Of a stretch of DNA of 7,777 nt, positions 1 through 6,470 are shown piece by piece. Position numbers and translations under genes: made by a program. The notes beneath the pieces were generated by a model. The model was not told the DNA's origin. It saw nothing but the letters and a program-made list of their open reading frames with translations, and ran no database searches. The DNA comes from Candidatus Omnitrophica bacterium CG07_land_8_20_14_0_80_50_8 (GTDB taxonomy: Bacteria; Omnitrophota; Gorgyraeia; 2-02-FULL-51-18): positions 1 through 7,777 of the forward strand of contig PEWW01000155.1 in assembly GCA_002779345.1 (NCBI GenBank), written 5' to 3'. How positions within the stretch are numbered: the stretch's first letter is position 1; the number at the start of each line of letters is the position of its first letter.

Positions 1-341
1 TACGAAAGATAAACGTTGTTTTGGACGCACCAGCGCGCGACCCTTTCTGAGTAGCCAGAATTATTTTCTTTCAAATAGGCCTTGTTCATTTCCGTCGTGC
101 TGGAACAGGCGCCCATATGAAAAATGCTTGTGATCTTTCCGTCGTACTCTTTTCTCTCAAGACGCTCTATAAACTCATTTGAATCTAGATACTTGTCAAA
201 TGAATGCTTCTTAAGATTGTCCCATTTGGGAGAGGATTTTGCCTCTTGGTCGACAATGATCAAATCTTTATGACCCAAAGCGTTAAATTTCCAAACTAGG
301 GCACTGCCTATGAATCCGGCCCCTCCTGTAATTACGATCAT
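1..341 (-). CDS. hldD: ADP-L-glycero-D-manno-heptose 6-epimerase, N-terminal part (runs off the left edge)
   Basis: Translation of the reverse strand from the ATG at 341-339 gives 113 residues before the window ends. It begins with a Rossmann-fold nucleotide-binding stretch, M-I-V-I-T-G-G-A-G-F-I-G (GxxGxxG), and later has I-F-H-M-G-A-C-S-S-T-T-E. That second motif is characteristic of HldD/RfaD among extended SDR enzymes. The family is about 310-330 residues long, so roughly the first third is present; the catalytic Tyr/Lys lie outside the window. Known role of the family: cytoplasmic NADP-dependent epimerisation of ADP-D-glycero-D-manno-heptose to the L-glycero form, the donor for LPS inner-core heptose. 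A purine-rich ribosome-binding site (revcomp of 351-356, TGGAGT) lies about 9 bases before the ATG and supports this start. It is divergent from the giant gene. The heptose enzyme implies a Gram-negative outer membrane. The assignment to HldD rather than another sugar-nucleotide epimerase rests mainly on the G-A-C-S-S-T-T-E motif. Confidence 0.88.
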   Translation of the reverse strand, partial: MIVITGGAGFIGSALVWKFNALGHKDLIIVDQEAKSSPKWDNLKKHSFDKYLDSNEFIERLERKEYDGKITSIFHMGACSSTTEMNKAYLKENNSGYSERVARWCVQNNVYLS

Positions 342-377
342 AATAATATAACTCCAAATTTAGTTCATTACTCCTTA

Positions 378-406
378 ATTATAATAGAGTTACAACAAAG
401 CCAATT
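378..406 (-). promoter_or_regulatory. candidate promoter for hldD
   Basis: On the minus strand a perfect TATAAT is found at 383-378, 37 bases upstream of the hldD start codon. The -35 match is poor (TTGGCT with a 15-base spacer, or ATTGGC with 16). The surrounding DNA is very AT-rich, so a chance TATAAT is possible; the same short stretch also reads TATAAT on the plus strand. Confidence 0.35.
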
Positions 407-451
407 GTAGCATATTTCAGCTTTTTGTGCTAAATTATTAGTTAAATCTCA

Positions 452-480
452 TTGAAATAAATAGTTATATGATGTATACT
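452..480 (+). promoter_or_regulatory. sigma70-type promoter for the giant gene
   Basis: TTGAAA at 452-457 and TATACT at 475-480 are separated by exactly 17 bases, each one mismatch from the housekeeping consensus. Transcription would start near 487, giving a leader of about 47 bases. A Shine-Dalgarno-like AAAAGGA (521-527) follows, six bases before the ATG at 534. This is the best promoter match in the window and points to constitutive, vegetative expression; no operator-like repeat is evident around it. Confidence 0.65.
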
Positions 481-533
481 TTTAGAGAGAATTGCATAAG
501 AGTAAATAACCAAGTATATTAAAAGGACATAGT

Positions 534-3500
534 ATGATCAGAAAAAAAAGCCTTATTTTAAGGTTTATATCTGCCAGTCTTGCTGTGTTCTTTTTTCTCC
601 AAGACATCTCATACGCCGCGCCGGCGGACCTGATAACTTCACAAGCGCCTCTTTCGCAGTTAATCTCCCAAGATCCGACTCTTTTTGAGGCCCCGCTCGG
701 CTTTGTCACCATGAAAGAAGTTCACACGGGTACGAACGGCACATTTATTATACACATTCAGGACGCCCACTCAAATCTTTCCGGACAGGAAAATCTTGCC
801 GGCGCCCTGAATGAGATCATGTCCAAATATGATGTGGACCTGGTTTTATCGGAAGGCGGTGTGAATGATTGCTCCTTGACGCCACTAAGAAAGATCGCCT
901 CCAACGATGTTTGGAAAAAGGTCGCCAAAAGCTATCTGATGCAGGGAAAAATATCAGGGGAAGAATATTTAAATCTTGTCTCCGACCGCCCCATGAAGAT
1001 CATCGGCATCGAGGACTTGGGGCTTTATCTCACCAGTGTTGACAACTACGGCAAGCTTGCCGGCAAAAGGGAAGATATCCTCCAATACCTTAAAACGATA
1101 CACCGTGTTTTGGATAAATTGAAAACCAAGTACTATCCCCAAGAACTTTTAAGGTACGAAAAAACGAAACCTGCAGCCAAAAACCAAGCGGCTGAAATAA
1201 ATTTTGAAGTCCAGTTCAAAGCGCTTCTGGGACTCCTGAAAGGCGAAGACGATCTCCAACGTTTCCCGAATATGCAAAAACTAAAGACTCTTCAGGACAA
1301 GGAAAAAATCATCAACTTCGAAGCCGCCAATCTTGAACAATCCGTGCTTGTAGAAGAGATCTTCCGAAGAGGAGGAAAAGAAGATCTTGAATCACACCTC
1401 AAAAAGATGGGTGAGATGAAAAACCAAAAAGCATCTCAATTGGCCTACTTTCAAAATACTTTAAATATTGCCAAGCAAAAAGGGATGGATATTGAGAAGT
1501 ACGCGAACCTTGCTTTGTATCTGGAATACCTGAAAGCATTTTCCGAAATTGATCTGGACCAACTCTTGGATGAAATGACGAAGGCGGAGGACGGGGTTTA
1601 TGTCCAATTACTCGGTGCTAAGCAAGAACCAAAGGATGCTCTCCTTATTCGTTCCATTGACCGCTACGTGGGACTTTTAGACACCGCCTACCAGATCCAG
1701 ATGACTACCAAGGAATTTAACCTCTTCAAGGTGAATGAGCCAGACTTTGCTACGATTCCTTATTTGGCGTTTCTGAACAGAAAACTGGCCGAACAAGGTT
1801 ATATGGACGATCTGCTTCCCTACAAGAGCCTGCTCGAGGACGGCCAGGCAGCGTTGGAAGAGTTCTATAACTCTGTCGATCAAAGAGACACCGTGTTTGT
1901 TCAAAACGCCGAGCGGATCCTCAAGCAAGAAAATAGAAAAGTCGCCGTTCTCATCACCGGCGGTTATCACACGTCTCATTTGAAGAATCTATTTCAGGAA
2001 AAAGGGTTTTCATATGTCGTCCTAACCCCTATTGTGACAGGCGCAACCGATCAGCAAAAGTATGAAAAAAGGCTTTTAGGCCCGATCCGGGGAGAAACAA
2101 AAAAAGTAGAAATCGTTCAAGGCGAATCCAGGTCTTCCGGTGAGTCATTGGGCAGGCTCGGCGCGGAATTTAAGTTTAAGAAGAAGAATGACGGTATAAG
2201 GGAGATTCTTGTACGCGTTTTGGATGCGGACGGGGCAATTGCGCCGGATGACATTACCCGCTTGGGGCAAATTCGTTCGGTGGTGGATTATAACTACGCC
2301 TTGCTTAAAGAAATGCTGTTCAGCGCTGCGATAGATCAGATCAGAAAAGGTAAGCAAGACCCGGACAGGGCAGAGGAATTGGCAAACGCCGCTGTTGCGG
2401 CATTGTTGAAGGAGATGAGCAATCGAGGGCAGTCGCCTAGAGGAAGTACGTCAAGGGCGGAGTTGGCCGCTGCTCCTGCGGCGCCCGGCGCCCGGCTGGC
2501 TCCGGGTATTTCAGAATCATTAAAACGAATGTGGGAGAATCGTCATTTATCCTATCTGAATCGGCACAGGGAGCAGTGCGAATGGGTCAACCGGAACGCG
2601 CTTCCCGAGATCGTTGATAGAAAATCCGGAGAGAAGATAATACGCATTTATGTTTTAGGGGCCAGTTATGGGGAGGAGATAGCTAGGGTCTATTATGAAA
2701 CGCGAACGGCGCTTGAAAGAATTTTGGCCGCCAGGGGAGAAAGTGTGTCGGAGTGGAGAATCGAAGTCAAGGGTTTCGAGAAGGATCCACAGGTCGCGCA
2801 GCAGGGAAGGGCGAGACTCGAGAGTTTGAATTTTGTGCCGGGTCAGGGTGGTGAAGAATACTTGAGACAGGTGGTGGACTATCTTCGAGCGAACCGCCAA
2901 GATTTTAGAAACTCTATCGAACTCGTCGATGCGGATGTCAGTGTTCCGGGCACATTCACAAATCGAGACGCGCCGGATGAAGTAGTGATGAATGCGACGC
3001 TGGGATATTTGTCCGATGGAGATCGTGAGAGTTTTATTAAAAGGTTGTACCAGAATGATAAGTGGCACGATGCTTGGATATTTGGCACGGAGGCTTTTAG
3101 GTGGGAAACGAACTCGATGCCCGAAGGCAGGGTCTTGACACGGTTTGGTGACAGCTCAAGTGACTATTTTGCCCTAAGTCCGGCCTGGAGCGCAGCCAGC
3201 CTCCGCTCAGTCAGGTATCGAGTATCTGATCGACGAACTATCGAGTCGTTTTGGGAAGAGAATAACAGGAGGCGAGAGGCTGCGATGAAACTTTTGCGTC
3301 AAGACGATGGTTCATGGGTGGTTTATATGGACGTGAATAAACTTGGATTGAGAGATAGAGGTTACAGTTCAGGGGCGGCCGATCAATTTATCGTAGATTT
3401 GACACGAGTTGTGCAAGAGGCCGTTGGTCAGACGGACGTCGGTGGAGCCAGTTTTAGAATCGCCCGGCAGGACGATATTGTTTGTGTGGTTCTGCCCGGA

Positions 3501-6386
3501 AGTTTTGACCGCGTTGGCGCGGAGAAAGTTCTTATGGACGTTCAAAAGCGGATTTACAGCACCTACCGGCAGAATGCCTATGCCGCATTACCGCTCAAAA
3601 CTCAACGAACCGCCGACGAGGTTCAGGCGCTTATAGACGCGCTGGGCGAAGATCCGCGTGTTTTATCGGTGGAGAATGCGAGCGAGGATCCGCAAGCTCC
3701 GGATATTCGTATTTTGTTTGACCGGCGAGGGTATCCCAATAGAAAAACAGCCCTGAGAGCTATTTTGGAACAGGCGATTCCGGGCGCTGGGGATACGATC
3801 GATGAGCCTCGATTCAAAAATATGTTCACTCCGTTCGCTCCCGCCGGAGCCATAAAATACAGTGAGGCCGTTCGGGGTCTTAGCCGGGAGAAGGCCGAAA
3901 CAGAGGAGGCGTTTCTTGAACGAAAGTGGCAGCAGACCATGAAAGCGGCCGAAAATTGCCAAATTGCCGGAAAGGAAAGAAAGGCGCTCGTGACGATCGA
4001 CGAAGAGGTAATAGAACCGCCGTCGCACGACCAGGGATTGGAAACGGATTTTTGTAATACTGATCAGAAGGAGGCGTTGGTACGATCCAAAGAATCTAGA
4101 ATTGTGGAACTCGGTTCAATGAGGCGTCCAAACGGGGACGCCTATGCAATTGAAAAGGTGTACGGAGTGATCGAGCAAGAGGAATTATTTAAAGTTTTAT
4201 TTGACTGCGTCGCCGATACGTCAGGTGAACAGAAAACATACATCATTCGCGGCCCGCCGGACCGGTTCTATCTTGTTCTGTCGCATGGTAATGGAACTGC
4301 CGATGTTAATTATGTGATATCGGGTTATGCGGTCAGGCCGGACAAGCAATGGGAATCTCTGAGTAAATCGTTTGAAGCGATCCGCAAAGTGTCCGGACGC
4401 CACCGCCGCGGGGATAACGAGTCAGTTTTCGGATTTAAGAGTCCCAACGATCATTTCGGCCATTTTTTTGGAAACGCGACGATCGGGTTGATCGCGTCAG
4501 GACTGCACACGGGATTTTCATCTCCGGAGAGCCATGATTCCTTGGCGGCGTTAGAGACCGCGAGGGACGCCATCAATGAAGTGTTAAGTGAGCGTGGGAT
4601 CTTGATTGTGCTTGAAGCCTCCGAGTTAGCCATCGATAAAGACAGCGACATTGCCCAAAAAATGAAAGAGATGGACATCTTGGCTCAGGTCAGAAGCAGT
4701 GCAAGCATTGGTCTCCGATCCCAAGATGATCTGGAAAAAGGATACCCGGGCAATATTCCGCCCAGCGCCTCGGTGCGGAGCCGGACCGAAAATGAGGCTA
4801 ATTGGCCGGGAATAGTGGAGGAATTCGAAGATGCCCGCACGCAAATGGGCAATAGGGCCTATCGGGCGATTGACAGCGAGAACAGGGATATTTTCATGGC
4901 AAATCGCTGGTTGCGGTCCGTGGTCATTTCTACCTCCGGCGCCCGGCTCGCCGAAAATACCGCGAAGCCAGGGACCACGGAGAAGCCCTTGCCGCAAAGA
5001 GTGGTGACGAGAATGTTAGAGTTAAAAACCTCAGTAGCGGCGCTTAAAAAGGCGGGTCTGACCGATGAATGGGAGCGCAGGTTGAGCGAACTCTATCCAA
5101 ATTGGGGAGGAGTCGAGGAAATTACCAAACGCATTCCGAACAACTTGACAGAAGCCGATGCAGCGCGCCTAAGTACTGCCATTGAAGTGGCAAACACGAT
5201 TTTGACAGGAAATAAAATGATCAAAAAAAATCATGACGAAGAACTCGCTGCCGCGCGGTTAACATCGCCGGACGGCCTGTTGTTCGTCTCTCAGTATGGC
5301 GCTCGTCTTTCTGACGTGGCATTAAAGGATATTCAACAAATCAGCGGTTTATCGAAAGATTCCCCGGAGTATCAATTTTTCTTAAGATTTGTCGAGGCGG
5401 CGATAAAGGAACGCAGCGTAACCAAAAAAACCCCTCTCTATGTTGCCGAAGAAAACGCGCTTTTAAGAATTGAAAAAACCCCGGACGGCGCGCAGGTATT
5501 TTTCTATCTCAACCCCGACGAAAACGCCGAGCCTATCGGGTCCGTTTCTTTCGGGAATCAGGAATTGGCCGCGGTCGCGCACGAGGCTATACACGAGGCT
5601 ATAATGGAGGAATTCTCCGTGAAGGTTTCTCAAACGAGTTTGACGTTCGCGGAAGGGGTTCTCAGAGAAGAAGGCCAGGTCGATTCTTTGGCCCGGAAGT
5701 CCGTCGGTGCGATCTTAGGAAAAATTAATAACTCAATACCCGTTTATCACGTCATTAACCTTGACGATCGCCTTCAAAGCATTCCTCTCGAGCATCAAAG
5801 TGAGTATTTGAAAATATTTAAGGCCCGGATTGAGGCGTTTAGAAAAAATATCGCCAAAAATGGGCAAATGGGAAATGTTTCTTTCGGGTTCTACAGCTCT
5901 AATAAAGCCTTAATGGACTTTTTTGGTCGAGACCCATTCCCATCTGAACCAAACAGCCGTTATGTTTATCACGGCAAAGTTGGTACCCAATGGGGCATGA
6001 TCCGGGGCGCGTGCAGGAGCATCGGATTTGAAGCTCCCAAAACGATCGGATTTACACCCATCACGACGGCCAAGGCGACTGGGTCTGAAATTGTGGTGTT
6101 GCCCACCGAAGGAGAAATGCTTCTTTCGACGCTCGTTGCCCGTTTAGATCTTGACAATGCTAACCTTAAACAAATTCAAGACGATCTGGATCGACTCATA
6201 AAGCTTCTTGTTAATAAGATATACGGTTCAGCCATATTAACCAAAGAAGGTTTGGCAAATCTTCAAACCTTTAATCCAAAGTTTGATTATCTGAATTTGG
6301 CCGTTCGTGCGATTGAAAAATTGACCATCGACCAGTTCATAGGGTACGCTCGCATGGCCCTCGAAGCTATCGGCTCCGCGGCATAA
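534..6386 (+). CDS. giant exported multidomain protein (Tiki/ChaN-like, CheR-like, degenerate GGDEF-like and zincin-like regions)
   Basis: This single open frame encodes 1950 residues; I do not recognise a named family for the whole protein. The start ATG has the AAAAGGA site just upstream and is followed by a classic signal peptide: basic M-I-R-K-K, a hydrophobic core at about 7-25, and a cleavage-like S-Y-A|A-P near residue 28. Regions in order: (a) about 60-515 resembles the Tiki/TraB/ChaN/erythromycin-esterase fold, with I-Q-D-A-H79, L-S-E107-G-G and the late G476-G-Y-H479 motif. (b) A helical stretch leads to a low-complexity linker, about 629-658 (S-T-S-R-A-E-L … G-A-R-L-A). (c) About 660-880 is CheR-like: I-R-I-Y-V-L-G709-A-S-Y-G-E-E715, then V-K-G-F-E-K-D751, then N820-A-T-L-G-Y and F-G-T-E853. 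(d) About 905-1165 is GGDEF-like with N-R-R at 911-913, D933, and R-Q-D-D-I (978-982) in place of GGDEF. (e) About 1190-1360 is a second GGDEF-like unit with P-P-D-R-F at 1241-1245. (f) A second linker with S-G-A-R-L-A lies at 1468-1473. (g) The C-terminal part has H1683-E-A-I-H1687 and E1713-G-Q-V-D1717, a zincin-like pattern. Domain calls are by eye; the overall function is unknown. The length and linker style suggest an Omnitrophota-type giant protein. No frameshift or internal stop is present. Confidence 0.85.
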   Translation: MIRKKSLILRFISASLAVFFFLQDISYAAPADLITSQAPLSQLISQDPTLFEAPLGFVTMKEVHTGTNGTFIIHIQDAHSNLSGQENLAGALNEIMSKYDVDLVLSEGGVNDCSLTPLRKIASNDVWKKVAKSYLMQGKISGEEYLNLVSDRPMKIIGIEDLGLYLTSVDNYGKLAGKREDILQYLKTIHRVLDKLKTKYYPQELLRYEKTKPAAKNQAAEINFEVQFKALLGLLKGEDDLQRFPNMQKLKTLQDKEKIINFEAANLEQSVLVEEIFRRGGKEDLESHLKKMGEMKNQKASQLAYFQNTLNIAKQKGMDIEKYANLALYLEYLKAFSEIDLDQLLDEMTKAEDGVYVQLLGAKQEPKDALLIRSIDRYVGLLDTAYQIQMTTKEFNLFKVNEPDFATIPYLAFLNRKLAEQGYMDDLLPYKSLLEDGQAALEEFYNSVDQRDTVFVQNAERILKQENRKVAVLITGGYHTSHLKNLFQEKGFSYVVLTPIVTGATDQQKYEKRLLGPIRGETKKVEIVQGESRSSGESLGRLGAEFKFKKKNDGIREILVRVLDADGAIAPDDITRLGQIRSVVDYNYALLKEMLFSAAIDQIRKGKQDPDRAEELANAAVAALLKEMSNRGQSPRGSTSRAELAAAPAAPGARLAPGISESLKRMWENRHLSYLNRHREQCEWVNRNALPEIVDRKSGEKIIRIYVLGASYGEEIARVYYETRTALERILAARGESVSEWRIEVKGFEKDPQVAQQGRARLESLNFVPGQGGEEYLRQVVDYLRANRQDFRNSIELVDADVSVPGTFTNRDAPDEVVMNATLGYLSDGDRESFIKRLYQNDKWHDAWIFGTEAFRWETNSMPEGRVLTRFGDSSSDYFALSPAWSAASLRSVRYRVSDRRTIESFWEENNRRREAAMKLLRQDDGSWVVYMDVNKLGLRDRGYSSGAADQFIVDLTRVVQEAVGQTDVGGASFRIARQDDIVCVVLPGSFDRVGAEKVLMDVQKRIYSTYRQNAYAALPLKTQRTADEVQALIDALGEDPRVLSVENASEDPQAPDIRILFDRRGYPNRKTALRAILEQAIPGAGDTIDEPRFKNMFTPFAPAGAIKYSEAVRGLSREKAETEEAFLERKWQQTMKAAENCQIAGKERKALVTIDEEVIEPPSHDQGLETDFCNTDQKEALVRSKESRIVELGSMRRPNGDAYAIEKVYGVIEQEELFKVLFDCVADTSGEQKTYIIRGPPDRFYLVLSHGNGTADVNYVISGYAVRPDKQWESLSKSFEAIRKVSGRHRRGDNESVFGFKSPNDHFGHFFGNATIGLIASGLHTGFSSPESHDSLAALETARDAINEVLSERGILIVLEASELAIDKDSDIAQKMKEMDILAQVRSSASIGLRSQDDLEKGYPGNIPPSASVRSRTENEANWPGIVEEFEDARTQMGNRAYRAIDSENRDIFMANRWLRSVVISTSGARLAENTAKPGTTEKPLPQRVVTRMLELKTSVAALKKAGLTDEWERRLSELYPNWGGVEEITKRIPNNLTEADAARLSTAIEVANTILTGNKMIKKNHDEELAAARLTSPDGLLFVSQYGARLSDVALKDIQQISGLSKDSPEYQFFLRFVEAAIKERSVTKKTPLYVAEENALLRIEKTPDGAQVFFYLNPDENAEPIGSVSFGNQELAAVAHEAIHEAIMEEFSVKVSQTSLTFAEGVLREEGQVDSLARKSVGAILGKINNSIPVYHVINLDDRLQSIPLEHQSEYLKIFKARIEAFRKNIAKNGQMGNVSFGFYSSNKALMDFFGRDPFPSEPNSRYVYHGKVGTQWGMIRGACRSIGFEAPKTIGFTPITTAKATGSEIVVLPTEGEMLLSTLVARLDLDNANLKQIQDDLDRLIKLLVNKIYGSAILTKEGLANLQTFNPKFDYLNLAVRAIEKLTIDQFIGYARMALEAIGSAA
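2487..2497 (+). repeat. 11-bp direct repeat, copy 1 (linker between Tiki-like and CheR-like regions)
   Basis: GGCGCCCGGCT occurs here and again at 4938-4948, both times in the same reading frame and encoding the start of G-A-R-L-A. This copy sits in a Pro/Ala-rich linker that follows S-T-S-R-A-E-L. The two copies bracket the CheR/GGDEF block of the giant protein, about 2.45 kb. An 11-bp GC-rich match can arise by chance or from shared peptide constraint, but the surrounding linker context (S-T-S before, P-G after) also recurs. Confidence 0.6.
4938..4948 (+). repeat. 11-bp direct repeat, copy 2 (linker before the C-terminal region)
   Basis: Second exact copy of GGCGCCCGGCT, within codons for S-T-S-G-A-R-L-A at about residues 1466-1473, followed by E-N-T-A-K-P-G. 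Extending leftwards, CTCCGGCGCCCG (4934-4945) is also found at 7229-7240 inside the neighbouring SDR gene. Confidence 0.6.
5580..5603 (+). repeat. perfect 12-bp tandem duplication creating the HEAIH motif
   Basis: CACGAGGCTATA is present twice back to back (5580-5591 and 5592-5603), encoding H-E-A-I twice, residues 1683-1690. The zincin-like H-E-x-x-H motif (1683-1687) exists only because of the repetition: the second His is the first residue of copy 2. Perfect identity at the DNA level, including third codon positions, suggests a recent slippage or duplication. Confidence 0.9.
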
Positions 6387-6394
6387 CCCCACGC

Positions 6395-6406
6395 AAAACC
6401 CGCCCC
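6395..6406 (+). repeat. solitary half-arm of the downstream palindromic repeat
   Basis: AAAACCCGCCCC here is identical over 12 bases to 7046-7057, which contains most of the right arm of the 59-bp inverted-repeat element in the SDR gene. It lies 9 bases after the giant gene's stop codon. No left arm is visible nearby, so it may be a decayed copy or a coincidence. Confidence 0.4.
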
Positions 6407-6407
6407 A

Positions 6408-6424
6408 CAAAATTTTCAATTTTG
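6408..6424. repeat. AT-rich inverted repeat overlapping the SDR promoter
   Basis: CAAAATT (6408-6414) and AATTTTG (6418-6424) form a 7-bp inverted repeat with a 3-base centre. It abuts the extended -10 and could be an operator-like site. It is too AT-rich, and lacks a following T-run, to be a convincing rho-independent terminator for the giant gene. Confidence 0.3.
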
Positions 6425-6431
6425 GTATAAT
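6423..6431 (+). promoter_or_regulatory. extended -10 promoter for the SDR gene
   Basis: TGGTATAAT combines a perfect -10 hexamer (6426-6431) with the TGn extension. No good -35 is seen (CCCCAC at the 17-base position), which is typical of extended -10 promoters. Transcription would start near 6438, about 33 bases before the ATG at 6471. It suggests the SDR gene is transcribed independently of the giant gene. Confidence 0.5.
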
Positions 6432-6470
6432 AAGCTCGGGCATCATAAACAAAAAAAATTGGGAATAAAT

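Noticed and set aside
2655..3068. 137-residue open frame on the minus strand inside the giant gene
   Set aside because: It is antisense to the CheR-like region, has no recognisable motif and no ribosome-binding site; a shadow of the real coding frame.
4698..4712. S-A-S-I-G (1389-1393) as the SIG strand of the second GGDEF-like unit
   Set aside because: It lies about 145 residues after P-P-D-R-F, too far for one GGDEF domain; N-A-T-I-G at 1314-1318 fits the spacing better. It could hint at a third, even more degraded unit, but I see no signature before it.
4626..4997. 123-residue open frame on the minus strand
   Set aside because: It has an Arg/Gly/Pro-rich composition typical of an antisense reading of GC-rich codons, and no family features.
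6408..6424. Rho-independent terminator after the giant gene
   Set aside because: The stem is AT-rich and only 7 bp, with no U-run, and it overlaps a good extended -10 element.
6459..6461. TTG as the start codon of the SDR gene
   Set aside because: The extra four residues precede the conserved Rossmann strand, and the GGGA ribosome-binding sequence would fall inside the coding region; the ATG at 6471 fits better.
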